A DNA stretch of 64,000 nt from Microbacterium sp. (GCF_017305435.1 NZ_JAFKIP010000005.1:1-64000), one strand, 5' to 3'. Positions 40,853 through 49,278 are shown, counted from the first letter of the stretch. A program made the numbers and translations. The notes: generated by a model not told the origin, from the sequence alone.

Positions 40853-41155
40853 ATGAAAGCCGTCCTGAACGACACCGTCATCGCCGAGGCTCCGCGCGAG
40901 GATCTCATCTCGATCGAGGGCAACTGGTACTTCCCACCTTCGAGCGTGCATGCAGAGCACCTGAGCGCGAGCCCGACGCCGTACACCTGTCCGTGGAAGG
41001 GCGAGTGCCAGTACTTCACCGTCACGGTGGGCGACGAGACGCTGCCCGACCGTGCCTGGAGCTATCCGCACCCGTACGCGTCTGGAATAGAGCGCGTCGG
41101 CAAGGACTTCTCCGACTATGTCGCGTTCTGGAAGGAGATCCGTGTCATCGAGTGA
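40853..41155 (+). CDS. DUF427 family protein
   Basis: 100 residues: MKAVLNDTVIAEAPREDLIS, GNWYFPPSSV and TPYTCPWKGECQYFTV, the small beta-rich DUF427 fold of unknown function, often with conserved Cys and Trp as here. GGAAGGGG lies 7 nt before the ATG. Its 3' end overlaps the next gene by 14 nt. Confidence 0.9.
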   Translation: MKAVLNDTVIAEAPREDLISIEGNWYFPPSSVHAEHLSASPTPYTCPWKGECQYFTVTVGDETLPDRAWSYPHPYASGIERVGKDFSDYVAFWKEIRVIE

Positions 41156-41966
41156 GCAGGTGCCTGCGCCCCTGGTCGAACTGACCCGACTGCCCGATCC
41201 GCAGTTCATCATGGTCGGCGAGGGCCTCCGCATCGCGACCTACTCCTGGGGTGAGCTGGATGACCCGGTGGTCGTGGTCGTGCACGGGTTCGCCTCGAGC
41301 ACGAAGGACAACTGGGTCGCGACCGGCTGGGTGCGCGATCTGCTGCGGGCGGGCTACCGCGTCATCGGGCTCGACCAGCGCGGGCACGGCGCGAGCGACA
41401 AGCCGCACGATCCGAACGACTACGACCTGCGCCAGCTCGCCGGCGACGTCGAGACCGTGCTCGACACCTACCTCGTCGACGACGCCGTCTACGTCGGATA
41501 CTCGCTCGGCGCTCGCGTCGGGTGGGAGGTCGTCCAGGACATCGCGCCGCGCATCCCGCGGGCCGTCCTCGGAGGTGTGCCCGACGGCATCCCGCTCGCC
41601 CGCCTGGACATCGACCAAGTGCGCGCCTACGTCGAAGACGGCACGCCGGTCACCGACCGCGTGACGCAGAACTACATCGCCCTCACCGAGCGCGTGCCCG
41701 GCAACGACCTGCGGGCGCTCCTCGCGATCGCCCGCGGCATGCGCGAGTCGAAGACCGTCGACCCCGACCCGGCGCACGCGCCCCAGCAGCCCGTCCTCTT
41801 CGCGACCGGGTCGGAGGACGCCATCATCGCGGGGTCCCGCGCGCTCGCGGCCGCCACGCCGCAGGGGAGGTTCCTCGAGATCCCCGGCCGCCACCACTTC
41901 AACGCCCCGGGCTCGCGCGTCTTCCGCGAGCGGGCGATCGCGTTCCTCCAGGAGGGTTCCCGATGA
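41142..41966 (+). CDS. Alpha/beta hydrolase
   Basis: 274 residues from GTG 41142, preceded by AAGGAG at 5 nt. HGFASSTKDNW gives the oxyanion hole, VGYSLGARVGWE the nucleophile elbow (G-Y-S-L-G), TGSEDAIIAG the acid-bearing loop and PGRHHFNAPGS the catalytic His. Esterase/epoxide-hydrolase-like; substrate unknown. Overlaps DUF427 upstream and Gfo/Idh/MocA downstream by 14 and 4 nt, so probably one operon. Confidence 0.9.
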   Translation: MSSSEQVPAPLVELTRLPDPQFIMVGEGLRIATYSWGELDDPVVVVVHGFASSTKDNWVATGWVRDLLRAGYRVIGLDQRGHGASDKPHDPNDYDLRQLAGDVETVLDTYLVDDAVYVGYSLGARVGWEVVQDIAPRIPRAVLGGVPDGIPLARLDIDQVRAYVEDGTPVTDRVTQNYIALTERVPGNDLRALLAIARGMRESKTVDPDPAHAPQQPVLFATGSEDAIIAGSRALAAATPQGRFLEIPGRHHFNAPGSRVFRERAIAFLQEGSR

Positions 41967-43018
41967 CGCGCGCCGACACGATCCGCCTCGCCACCATCGG
42001 CACGAGCAGCATCACGGAGCGGTTCGCCGCCGCCGTCATCGATGCGGATGCCGCGGGTGACGGCATCCGCATCGATGTCGCCTTCTCCCGCGATGCGGAG
42101 CGCGGGCGTGCCTTCGCCGACCGGATCGGCGCGCCGCACGCCGCGACCGACTTCGACGCGCTGCTGCATTCCGGCGACGTCGACGCCGTCTACGTCGGCT
42201 CGCCGAACGGGGCGCACGCCGATCAGGCGAGGCGGGCGATCGCGGCCGGTGTGCACGTGTTCCTCGAGAAGCCCGCGACGCCGACCGCGGAGGAGTTCGC
42301 CGAGCTCGTCCAGCTGTCGCGCGAGCACGGCGTCGTCGTCTTCGAGGGCATGCGCAACGTCTACGATCCGGGCCTTCAGCGCGTCGCGGAGTTGCTGCCG
42401 CAGGTCGGGCCCGTGCGGCTCGTCTCGTTCGGCCAATCGCAGTACTCGGCCCGCTACGACCTGGTGCTGCGCGGCGAGACCCCGAACATCTTCGACCCGA
42501 AGCTCTCCGGCGGCGCCGTGTTCGACCTCGGCGTCTACCCGCTGAGCGCGCTCGTCCATCTGCTCGGCGCCCCGGCATCCGTCGCCGGCCACCTCGTCGA
42601 GATCGCGACGGGTGCCGATGGGGCCGGCGCCGCGGTGCTCGGCTACCCCGACGCCGTCGCGCAGGTCGCGTTCTCGAAGATCGGCGTCTCGCACCGGCCC
42701 AATGAGATCCAGGGCGAGTGGGGCACGATCGAGTTCGACGAGGTGACGGCTCCGCGCGAGATCGCGCTGTCGCTGCGTGCCCGGGGTGGCGCGGCCGCCG
42801 TCCGCACCGCCGAGCACGTCGAGGCATCCGCCAACAACATGGTCTACGAGGTGCGGCGCTTCGCCGCGCTCGTGCGCGGCGAAGACCCGGCCGCCGACCA
42901 GGCGCGCACGCTCGCCGTCCTGCGTATCGTCGAGACGCTGCGGCGGAACGGCGCGCCTTCGACGACGCACACCGAGACGACGCACGACGAGACGACGCAC
43001 GACGAGAGGGGAGCCTGA
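41963..43018 (+). CDS. Gfo/Idh/MocA-family oxidoreductase
   Basis: 351 residues. N-terminal Rossmann fold (IRLATIGTSSITERFAAAVI), VDAVYVGSPNGAHADQARRA and the catalytic-site EKPATPTAEEF; the C-terminal domain carries GGAVFDLGVYPLSALVHLLG, the metal-free sugar dehydrogenase pattern. NAD(P)-dependent oxidation of a sugar or cyclitol is the family activity. AGGAGG 7 nt upstream of ATG. The C-terminus consists of a short TTHDE repeat encoded by 15-bp tandem copies. Confidence 0.92.
   Translation: MTRADTIRLATIGTSSITERFAAAVIDADAAGDGIRIDVAFSRDAERGRAFADRIGAPHAATDFDALLHSGDVDAVYVGSPNGAHADQARRAIAAGVHVFLEKPATPTAEEFAELVQLSREHGVVVFEGMRNVYDPGLQRVAELLPQVGPVRLVSFGQSQYSARYDLVLRGETPNIFDPKLSGGAVFDLGVYPLSALVHLLGAPASVAGHLVEIATGADGAGAAVLGYPDAVAQVAFSKIGVSHRPNEIQGEWGTIEFDEVTAPREIALSLRARGGAAAVRTAEHVEASANNMVYEVRRFAALVRGEDPAADQARTLAVLRIVETLRRNGAPSTTHTETTHDETTHDERGA
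42962..43006 (+). repeat. 15-bp tandem repeat, three copies, in the Gfo/Idh/MocA 3' end
   Basis: ACGACGCACACCGAG, ACGACGCACGACGAG and ACGACGCACGACGAG follow without gap, encoding TTHTE-TTHDE-TTHDE. The unit is a multiple of three, so copy-number change would keep the frame. Confidence 0.85.
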
Positions 43019-43019
43019 C

Positions 43020-43475
43020 ATGGCCGACACGAAGAGCGGGTTCAGTGCCGACGAGCGCGCGGCGATGAAGCAGCGCGCGGCGGAGATCCGCGCCGACAAA
43101 GGCCTCAAGGGCGCCGCGAAGACCGCGAAGGAGTACGAGGACTGCATCGCCGCGATCGACGCGCTCACCGGCGTCGACAGAGAGGTCGCGGTCGCTCTGC
43201 ATCAGATCGTCACCGACGTCGCACCCGAGCTCGCGCCGAAGACCTGGTACGGCTTCCCGACGTACGCGAAGGACGGCAAGGTCGTCGTCTTCTATCAGCC
43301 GGCCGCGAAGTTCAAGACCCGATACGGGACGGTCGGGTTCCAGGATGCCGCGCAGCTCGACGACGGCGCGATGTGGGCCGTCGTCTACGCGGTGGTCGAG
43401 GTGACGGATGCCGTGAAGGCGAAGCTGCGCGAGCTCGTCGCCACCGCGGCGGGCGCCCCGGAGGATCGCGCCTAG
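43020..43475 (+). CDS. DUF1801/YdhG-like (YjbR/CyaY superfamily) protein
   Basis: 151 residues. After a basic helical N-terminus (AMKQRAAEIRADKGLKG) the core VAPELAPKTWYGFPTYAKDG, KVVVFYQPAAKFKTRYGTVG and AMWAVVYAVVEVTD fits the YdhG/DUF1801 group, sometimes called iron chaperone-like. Function unproven. ATG lies 2 nt after the previous stop. Confidence 0.82.
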   Translation: MADTKSGFSADERAAMKQRAAEIRADKGLKGAAKTAKEYEDCIAAIDALTGVDREVAVALHQIVTDVAPELAPKTWYGFPTYAKDGKVVVFYQPAAKFKTRYGTVGFQDAAQLDDGAMWAVVYAVVEVTDAVKAKLRELVATAAGAPEDRA

Positions 43476-43515
43476 ACTGGACGGGTCCTTTCCTCCCCGT
43501 CCGGATGAGCTCCAC

Positions 43516-44130
43516 GTGACCGACGCCTCGACGCGCACCTTCGCCGTGCGACACCTGCAACTCGTGCGCGCCCTGTTCGCGGCGATCGCGGCGATCATGA
43601 TCACCTTCTCGGCCGACCACTCGGCCGCCGTGGGCCTCTCCGTGTTCAGCGGGTTCGCCATCGCGACGGCGATCGCGATGTTCCTCGCCGTGTGGCTCGT
43701 GTACCCCTCGGGATCGCGCGCCGTGCCGGTGCTCCTCGGCGTCGTCACGGTCGTCGCGGGGATGGTCACGGGCATCCCGCCGCTGCGCTCCACGACGCTC
43801 TTCTTCGTCGCGGTCATCGCGTGGGCGGTCATCGCGGGCGTCATCGAGCTCGTCGGGGGGTTGCGCGCGCGCCGCGCCGGCGACGTGTACGCCCGCGACG
43901 GCATCCTCATCGGAGCCTTCACGCTCGCGCTGGCCGCGGGCCTGCTGGTCGTCAACCCGGCGTTCCGCTTGGACTATACGGTCGGTCCGCAGGACCTGAC
44001 CCTCACCGGCACGGCGATCGGCGTCGGCGTGTTCGGGGGGTACGCGGCGATCATCGCAGTGTTCCTCGGCATTGCGGGCTTCTCCCCGCGCGCCGTCACC
44101 GTCGCGCCGACGGCAGGAGAGCGCGCATGA
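43516..44130 (+). CDS. HdeD/DUF308-like membrane protein
   Basis: 204 residues with six membrane segments in short repeats (LFAAIAAIMITFSADHSAAV, FFVAVIAWAVIAGVIELVGG), as in the HdeD/DUF308 acid-resistance family. GTG start. TAGACT at 43473-43478, overlapping the previous stop codon, is a possible promoter. Its stop overlaps the next ATG (ATGA). Confidence 0.75.
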   Translation: MTDASTRTFAVRHLQLVRALFAAIAAIMITFSADHSAAVGLSVFSGFAIATAIAMFLAVWLVYPSGSRAVPVLLGVVTVVAGMVTGIPPLRSTTLFFVAVIAWAVIAGVIELVGGLRARRAGDVYARDGILIGAFTLALAAGLLVVNPAFRLDYTVGPQDLTLTGTAIGVGVFGGYAAIIAVFLGIAGFSPRAVTVAPTAGERA

Positions 44131-44459
44131 GCGAGAACCGACCCACCCGCCGCGACCTCATGAAGCCGGTCCAGCTGCTCGGTTTCGCATTCGGAGCGGC
44201 CGCGTTCGGCGGCGTCATCGCGCTCGTCTCGATGGGCTTCTTCCAGGACCTCAGCGACGACCAGCGCATGCACGTCGTGATCGTCTCGCTCGTCGTCGCC
44301 GGCATCGCCTTCATCGCGACCCTCGTCATCATCGCGCTGCTCATGCTCGCGGTCGATCCCGCGCAGGTGACCAAGCCGGTCGATCACGGAGTCCTGCTGC
44401 CGGAGCCGGGTGACGACGACGCGTCGGACGCCGAGGCATCCGACGGCCCTCGCGCCTGA
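44127..44459 (+). CDS. Small two-helix membrane protein
   Basis: 110 residues, two membrane segments (LLGFAFGAAAFGGVIALVSM and VIVSLVVAGIAFIATLVIIA) and an acidic C-terminal tail. Co-translated with the HdeD-like gene via ATGA, with CAGGAG upstream. No known family; similar small proteins occur beside membrane protein genes in Microbacteriaceae. Confidence 0.75.
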   Translation: MSENRPTRRDLMKPVQLLGFAFGAAAFGGVIALVSMGFFQDLSDDQRMHVVIVSLVVAGIAFIATLVIIALLMLAVDPAQVTKPVDHGVLLPEPGDDDASDAEASDGPRA

Positions 44460-44466
44460 CGGCGCG
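44451..44466. terminator. Short hairpin at the convergent junction with purB
   Basis: CGCGCC-TGAC-GGCGCG (44451-44466) is a perfect 6-bp stem whose loop contains the stop codon of the small membrane protein. It lies between convergent genes, but the stem is short and no T run follows. Confidence 0.4.
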
Positions 44467-44471
44467 GCCGG

Positions 44472-45854
44472 CTAGAGCTCGTCGACCAGGCGGTCGGCGA
44501 GGCCCGTGTAGGTCGCGGGCGTCAGCGCGACCAGGCGCGCCTTGGCATCCGCCCCGATGTCGAGCCCCTCGACGAACGCGACGAGCTCCGCACCCCCGAC
44601 GCGGCGGCCGCGCGTGAGCTCCTTGAGGAGCGCGTAGGGGTCGGTGATCTCGGAGCGACCGGCGACGATCTCGGCGCGCACGACGGTCTGGATCGCCTCG
44701 GCGAGCACCTCCCAGTTCGCGTCGAGGTCCGCCAGCAGCACGCCCCGCGCGAGCAGGATCTCCGTCAGGCCGCGCTGCAGGTTGTCGAGCGCGAGCAGCG
44801 AGTGCCCGAACGCGACCCCGATGTTGCGCTGCGTCGTCGAGTCGGTGAGGTCACGCTGCATGCGGCTCGTGACGAGCGTGGATGCCAGGGTCTGGAACAG
44901 GCCGCCCGCGATCTCGAGATTCGCCTCCGCGTTCTCGAACCGGATCGGGTTGATCTTGTGCGGCATCGTCGACGACCCGGTCGCGCCCGCGACGGGGATC
45001 TGGGCGAAGAAGCCCATCGAGATGTACGTCCAGACATCGGTCGCGAGGTTGTGCAGGATGCCGCCCGCGTGGCGCGCGCGGTCGTACAGCTCGACCTGCC
45101 AGTCGTGCGACTCGATCTGCGTCGTCAGCACGTTGAAGTGGATGCCGAGACCCTCGATGAAGGTCCGCGAGAGCTCCGGCCAATCGACGTCGGGGGCGGC
45201 CGCGAGGTGCGCCGACCACGTGCCGGTCGCGCCGGAGAATTTCGCGAGGTAGTCGCCGCCCTCGATCTGCGCCGCGACCCGCTCGAGGCGCCACGCGAAC
45301 ACGGCGAGCTCCTTGCCCATCGTCGACGGGGTCGCGGGCTGGCCGTGGGTGCGGGAGAGCATCGCGGCATCCCGGTGCTCCCGGGCGAGGTCCGAGAGCG
45401 CGGCGATCACGGAGCGGAGCTTCGGCAGCCACACGTTCTCGACGGCGCGCTTGACGGTGAGGGCGTACGACGCGGAGTTGATGTCCTCGCTCGTGCAGGC
45501 GAAGTGCGTGAGCTCGGCGATCGCGTCGAGCCCGAGGGATGACAGACGGTCGCGCACGAGGTACTCCACGGCCTTCACGTCGTGGCGTGTGACGGCCTCC
45601 TTCTCGGCGAGCCAGTCGATCTCGGCCTGGCCGAAGTCGCGGTAGAGCCCGCGCAGGCCGTCCTTCTGGGCATCCGTCAGCGGCGTCGCGCCGAACAGAC
45701 CTCGATCCGCGAGCGTGATGATCCACTCGACCTCGACTTCGACCCGCGCGCGATTGAGGCCGGCTTCGGAGAGGTAGTCGGCGAGGCCGGCGACGGCGCC
45801 GCGGTAGCGCCCGTCGAGGGGGCTCAGGGGCTGGGGAGGCAGGGAGGTGGTCAC
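44472..45854 (-). CDS. purB: Adenylosuccinate lyase
   Basis: Purine synthesis enzyme cleaving SAICAR and adenylosuccinate with release of fumarate. 460 residues, E. coli PurB-like length. PLSPLDGRYRGAVAGLADYL at the N-terminus, THFACTSEDINSASYALTV, SRTHGQPATPSTMGKELAVF (catalytic His) and the fumarate-lyase signature GSSTMPHKINPIR. GTG start with GGAG about 6 nt upstream. Follows the low-molecular-weight phosphatase gene by 26 nt. Confidence 0.97.
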   Translation of the reverse strand: MTTSLPPQPLSPLDGRYRGAVAGLADYLSEAGLNRARVEVEVEWIITLADRGLFGATPLTDAQKDGLRGLYRDFGQAEIDWLAEKEAVTRHDVKAVEYLVRDRLSSLGLDAIAELTHFACTSEDINSASYALTVKRAVENVWLPKLRSVIAALSDLAREHRDAAMLSRTHGQPATPSTMGKELAVFAWRLERVAAQIEGGDYLAKFSGATGTWSAHLAAAPDVDWPELSRTFIEGLGIHFNVLTTQIESHDWQVELYDRARHAGGILHNLATDVWTYISMGFFAQIPVAGATGSSTMPHKINPIRFENAEANLEIAGGLFQTLASTLVTSRMQRDLTDSTTQRNIGVAFGHSLLALDNLQRGLTEILLARGVLLADLDANWEVLAEAIQTVVRAEIVAGRSEITDPYALLKELTRGRRVGGAELVAFVEGLDIGADAKARLVALTPATYTGLADRLVDEL

Positions 45855-45880
45855 GAGGCTCCGTTCGATGAAACGGGCGC

Positions 45881-46402
45881 TCAGGTTTCGAGTCGAGGGG
45901 ACGAAGGGCGGATGGCGGGTTCGAGCTGCCGGAAGAGCGCCCGGCTCGCACTCTCGATCATAGCGAGCACCTCGTCGAACATCGCCGGGCCGGCGTAGTA
46001 GGGATCGGGCACATCCCACCCGTCGCCGACAGACGGGGCGAAGGACAGAAGGAGCGCGAGCTTGTCGACGTCGTCGTTCGTGCGCGCCCAGCTCGTGAGG
46101 ATGCGCTCGTGGGAGCGGTCGAGCGCGACGACCAGGTCGTTGCGGTCGAAGTCGGCGAGCGTGAACTGACGGGCCCGGTGGTGCTCGCCGTCGTACCCGC
46201 GACGATGCAGGGCCTCGATCGTGCGCACGTCGGCGCGCTCGCCCACGTGCCAGTCCCCGGTTCCGGAACTGGACGACACGACGTGATCCCCGAGCCCCGC
46301 ACGTTCGGCGACGTCACGGAACACGATCTCCGCCATCGGCGAGCGGCAGATGTTGCCGGTGCACACGAAGACGACGCGGAAGGGCGCGAGCACGTGCGGC
46401 AT
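45881..46402 (-). CDS. Low-molecular-weight protein tyrosine phosphatase
   Basis: 173 residues. The phosphate loop VCTGNICRSPMAE (Cys 14, Arg 20) and the general-acid loop DVPDPYYAGPAMFDEV are intact. Dephosphorylates phosphotyrosine or phosphoarginine-like substrates. Probably cotranscribed with purB, which follows 26 nt downstream; no capsule or kinase genes are near. Confidence 0.94.
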   Translation of the reverse strand: MPHVLAPFRVVFVCTGNICRSPMAEIVFRDVAERAGLGDHVVSSSSGTGDWHVGERADVRTIEALHRRGYDGEHHRARQFTLADFDRNDLVVALDRSHERILTSWARTNDDVDKLALLLSFAPSVGDGWDVPDPYYAGPAMFDEVLAMIESASRALFRQLEPAIRPSSPRLET

Positions 46403-46536
46403 CCCTTCATTCTGGCGAGCCGCGCGCCCTCGCGGAAGTGTCCATCGCCTCCTCCCCAGAAGCGGGATCCGCGAATCCGTCCACAGATCCGCGCTCGGCG
46501 CTCCCGCGGGCCCGGCGATGCCGCCAGTGTCGGGGC

Positions 46537-46824
46537 ATGGTCTCGCTCATCGACTCCCCCCTCCTCGAGGCGCTCGACGCGGCGCGCCGGCACGTGCACC
46601 GCGCGCAGCAGAGCGCCGTCCGCGTGCGGACGCGCGTCGGCGCGCTCGCGGATGCCACCGACTGGCGCTCGCGCGCTACCGAGCGCTACCGCACCGGGCT
46701 CGCCGATCTGGACGGAGGGTGCGCGCGCCTCGCCGACCTGCTGCGGGGCGCCGAGGCCGCCCTCGACGATGCCGCGCGGCGCGAAGGCATCCGCATCGCC
46801 CAGGTGTACGGGAGCGTGCCGTGA
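46537..46824 (+). CDS. WXG100-like small helical protein
   Basis: 95 residues. A helical hairpin with the turn DATDWRSRATERYRTGLADL (W-x-S in the place of W-x-G, then Y) between two helices. Size and pattern fit WXG100-type secretion partners. Its stop overlaps the GTG of the alpha/beta hydrolase, so the two are co-produced; such a pair would be a secreted effector with its ESX chaperone-like partner. No ESX core component is in the window. Confidence 0.6.
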   Translation: MVSLIDSPLLEALDAARRHVHRAQQSAVRVRTRVGALADATDWRSRATERYRTGLADLDGGCARLADLLRGAEAALDDAARREGIRIAQVYGSVP

Positions 46825-48230
46825 GCGCTCCGGGGGATCTCGATATCGGCAGCGGCGGCATCGTCGCCGTCGACACCGAGAGCCTCCGTGCGGCCGCCGC
46901 TGCGCTGCGCGCTCTCGGCGCGGAGTGCGACGACATCGAGGCGCAGCTGGGCGCCGCCCGCCGGGGGCTCGGCGCGCACGCGGTGGAACTCGCCGGTGCG
47001 AGCGCGGCGGCGCAGGACGCCGCGGCGCAGGTCGCCCGGATCGCGGGAGACCTCGACCGCATGGCCGACGTGTACGAGTTCGTCGAGGTGTCGGCCCAGA
47101 TCGAGCTGGCCGGCGCGGCCGGCGATCAGGACCTCGCGAATGCGCTGCGCGGCCGCATCCTCGCCCTCGTGGCGGCGGACCCGGGGCTCCTCGCCGCTCT
47201 TGCCGTCGAGACTGCGCGCTGGCGCACCGCGGAGCCGGGCGCTCTGTGGCGGCAGAACGACCTTCCCTTCCTGCCGCTCGCACCGGGCGGGGATGTCACG
47301 CTGCTCGGCCTCGCGGGGGTCCTGCTGTCGGGCGCGGCGACGACTCTGGGTCTCGGCACGGTCCCGCGCGGCACGCGGCTCGGCGGGCCGGAAGCCCCGG
47401 TGACGGTTACCCGGCTGGGCACGTCGGGCGGGGTTGTGGCACCCCCGGCATCCCTCGCCGACACGGTGGACCGCATCCCGCGCGGTGAGGGCCGCGTACG
47501 GGTCGAGCGCTACACGATGCCCGATGGCTCCCGGCGGTTCGCCGCCTACGTCGCCGGCACGGTCACCACGACCGACCGGCGGGAGCCGATGGACTGGTGG
47601 TCGAACCTCGCCCTGTACGGGCGTGGGCACGCGGCATCCGAGGCCGCCGTCGCCGCCGCGCTCGCCGATGCAGGCGCCCGGCCCGGCGACAGCGTCGAGC
47701 TCTTCGGGCATTCGCAGGGCGGTATGGCCGCCTCCTCCCTCGCCCTGTCCGAGGAGTACGACGTGCCGCTCCTCGTCACATACGGCGATCCCGTTCAGGC
47801 CGAGGTCGGCGAGAGCACGCTGAGCGTCGCCGTGCGTCACCTCGACGACCCGGTCTCGGCGCTCGCCGGCGGTGGCACCGCGGCGGGTGTCGGCGCGGCG
47901 GGCAGCTTCGTCGCGACGCGCGAGACGCCCGGCACGCTGGCCACGGGGCAGAGCCCGATCGACCCGCATCTGCTGGGCGCCTATCGCGAGACGGCGACCA
48001 TGCTGGATGCCTCGACCGATCCGCGCATGGGCGGCGTGCGCGAGCGGCTCGCCGAGCTCGCTCAGGCCGGCTCGGTCGAGGTGTTCACCTACAGCGCGAC
48101 GCGCGACATCGACCTCGCGCCGGCGCGCTATGCGACCGGCGAATCGTCGCCGGCCGCGCCGGGTCCGTCCTACGGTGCGGCGGGAGTCAGCGGGAGCGCC
48201 GCCGATCGCTCGACTGCGGACGGAGGATGA
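46821..48230 (+). CDS. Helical-domain alpha/beta hydrolase, candidate type VII effector
   Basis: 469 residues, GTG start coupled by 4-nt overlap. Residues about 15-110 are a helical Ala-rich region (TESLRAAAAALRALGAECDD) like ESX substrate domains; a hydrophobic LLGLAGVLLSGAATTLGLG segment follows near 165. The hydrolase part has SVELFGHSQGGMAASSLALS with the G-H-S-Q-G nucleophile elbow, then HLDDPVSALAGGG. Looks like a lipase/esterase presented by a type VII-like leader. The C-terminal 15 codons overlap a minus-strand gene. Confidence 0.72.
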   Translation: MSAPGDLDIGSGGIVAVDTESLRAAAAALRALGAECDDIEAQLGAARRGLGAHAVELAGASAAAQDAAAQVARIAGDLDRMADVYEFVEVSAQIELAGAAGDQDLANALRGRILALVAADPGLLAALAVETARWRTAEPGALWRQNDLPFLPLAPGGDVTLLGLAGVLLSGAATTLGLGTVPRGTRLGGPEAPVTVTRLGTSGGVVAPPASLADTVDRIPRGEGRVRVERYTMPDGSRRFAAYVAGTVTTTDRREPMDWWSNLALYGRGHAASEAAVAAALADAGARPGDSVELFGHSQGGMAASSLALSEEYDVPLLVTYGDPVQAEVGESTLSVAVRHLDDPVSALAGGGTAAGVGAAGSFVATRETPGTLATGQSPIDPHLLGAYRETATMLDASTDPRMGGVRERLAELAQAGSVEVFTYSATRDIDLAPARYATGESSPAAPGPSYGAAGVSGSAADRSTADGG

Positions 48231-48594
48231 TGCCGAACACCCAGTTGATGAGCGAGATGACGATCGCGGCGAGGATGCCGTGCCAGAGGTCCTCGACGTG
48301 CAGTCCCCAGCCCCACCACTGCGTGAACCACGCCGTGATCACGAGGAGCAGTCCGTTGATGAGGAAGGAGATGAGACCGAGCGTCAGGATGTAGAGGGGG
48401 AAGGCGACGACCTTGATGACCGTGCCGATGATGCTGTTGACGATCGCGAACACCGCGGCGACGGCGAGGAGCGACAGCACGAGCTGCAGCGTCTCGCCCG
48501 GCGGGAACGGCGTGACGACCGTCATGAGGGCGGGGATCAGCGTCACGACCCAGATCGCGAACGCATTGACGATGACTCGGATGAGGAAGCGCAT
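48187..48594 (-). CDS. Phage holin family 4-type membrane protein
   Basis: 135 residues, four membrane segments; VRVIVNAFAIWVVTLI-like start (RVIVNAFAIWVVTLIPALM), FAIVNSIIGTVIKVVAFPLY and LGLISFLINGLLLVITAWF are typical of the actinobacterial four-TM holin superfamily IV family, which is chromosomal and not tied to prophage. Its 3' end overlaps the hydrolase gene tail-to-tail by 44 nt. Confidence 0.88.
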   Translation of the reverse strand: MRFLIRVIVNAFAIWVVTLIPALMTVVTPFPPGETLQLVLSLLAVAAVFAIVNSIIGTVIKVVAFPLYILTLGLISFLINGLLLVITAWFTQWWGWGLHVEDLWHGILAAIVISLINWVFGIILRPQSSDRRRSR

Positions 48595-48639
48595 GGTGCG
48601 GTCAGTCTCGCACGGCGTGCGCGCGGAGGGAATCGGCGA

Positions 48640-49008
48640 TCAGCGCGGGACTCGATGCGCGGCGATCTGACGCTCCGCTTCGTCAAGGTCGATGATGCTC
48701 TCCGCGACCCCGACGACGAGGCCGAAGGCGTCGTCCGTCGTGAAGTCGTGCGCGGACCCGTTGATCCACAGCATCGACACCATGAACGTCCACCCGCTGC
48801 GCTTGTTGCCGTCGAAGAAGGGGGGGTTCCTCACGACGCTTTCCAGGAGCGCCGCGGCCTTCCGATCGAGCGAGACATAGGCATCCGCCCCGAAGACCGT
48901 CGTCGCCGGCCGCGCCAGGGCGGATGCGAGCAGGCCGTGGTCGCGCACGTGAAAGCCGAACTCCTTCGTGATGAGGAGCGCGTCATCCAGAGTCAAGAAC
49001 TCGGTCAC
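48640..49008 (-). CDS. Doc-type (Fic fold) toxin with altered catalytic motif
   Basis: 122 residues, Doc length. LTLDDALLITKEFGFHVRDH and DRKAAALLESVVRNPPFFDG lead to GNKRSGWTFMVSMLWING. The Fic/Doc motif is HPFxDGNKR; here PPFFDGNKR, so the catalytic His is Pro. The codon is CCC inside a run of seven C, one base from CAC. Doc proteins phosphorylate EF-Tu and need this His, so the protein should be inactive as read, or a base-call error is present. It overlaps the antitoxin gene by 4 nt. Confidence 0.85.
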   Translation of the reverse strand: MTEFLTLDDALLITKEFGFHVRDHGLLASALARPATTVFGADAYVSLDRKAAALLESVVRNPPFFDGNKRSGWTFMVSMLWINGSAHDFTTDDAFGLVVGVAESIIDLDEAERQIAAHRVPR

Positions 49009-49211
49009 GCGTCTTCGAGGCGCTGCAGCAGTTCCGCGTCATGCGTGCGGACGAAGTCGACGGCGCCGAGGATCTCTGCTCGCCTGCCGTCGCGGGCCAC
49101 CATCGCCTCGGCGGCCTGCAGCAGGAGCGCATGCTTGGAGATGTGGCGGCTCGCAGCCAGCTCTTCGAGGCGAGCATCGAGATCTTCGGGCAGTCGCAGC
49201 GTCATGGCCAT
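49005..49211 (-). CDS. RHH-type antitoxin
   Basis: 68 residues from ATG 49211. MAMTLRLPEDLDARLEELAA, followed by HISKHALLLQAAEAMVA, is a ribbon-helix-helix domain; the C-terminus (RTHDAELLQRLEDA) should bind the toxin. The upstream gene of the pair, overlapping the Doc gene (4 nt). TACCAT lies 6 nt before the ATG inside the operator, so the transcript is leaderless and directly blocked by antitoxin binding. Confidence 0.85.
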   Translation of the reverse strand: MAMTLRLPEDLDARLEELAASRHISKHALLLQAAEAMVARDGRRAEILGAVDFVRTHDAELLQRLEDA

Positions 49212-49241
49212 ACCGAAATGGTATCTCGGTACCATTTCGGT
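49212..49241. promoter_or_regulatory. Antitoxin operator, 12-6-12 inverted repeat
   Basis: ACCGAAATGGTA (49212-49223) and TACCATTTCGGT (49230-49241) are perfect inverted copies around TCTCGG. The left arm abuts the antitoxin start and includes its -10 (TACCAT on the minus strand). This is the expected autoregulatory site of the toxin-antitoxin pair. Confidence 0.85.
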
Positions 49242-49278
49242 GGCAACGCGGTTGCCCGCTGTTTCGTAGACTGCTCGC

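Noticed and set aside
48187-48594. Prophage remnant suggested by the holin-like gene
   Set aside because: This four-helix holin-superfamily protein is a common chromosomal actinobacterial gene; no phage structural, integrase or lysin gene is nearby.
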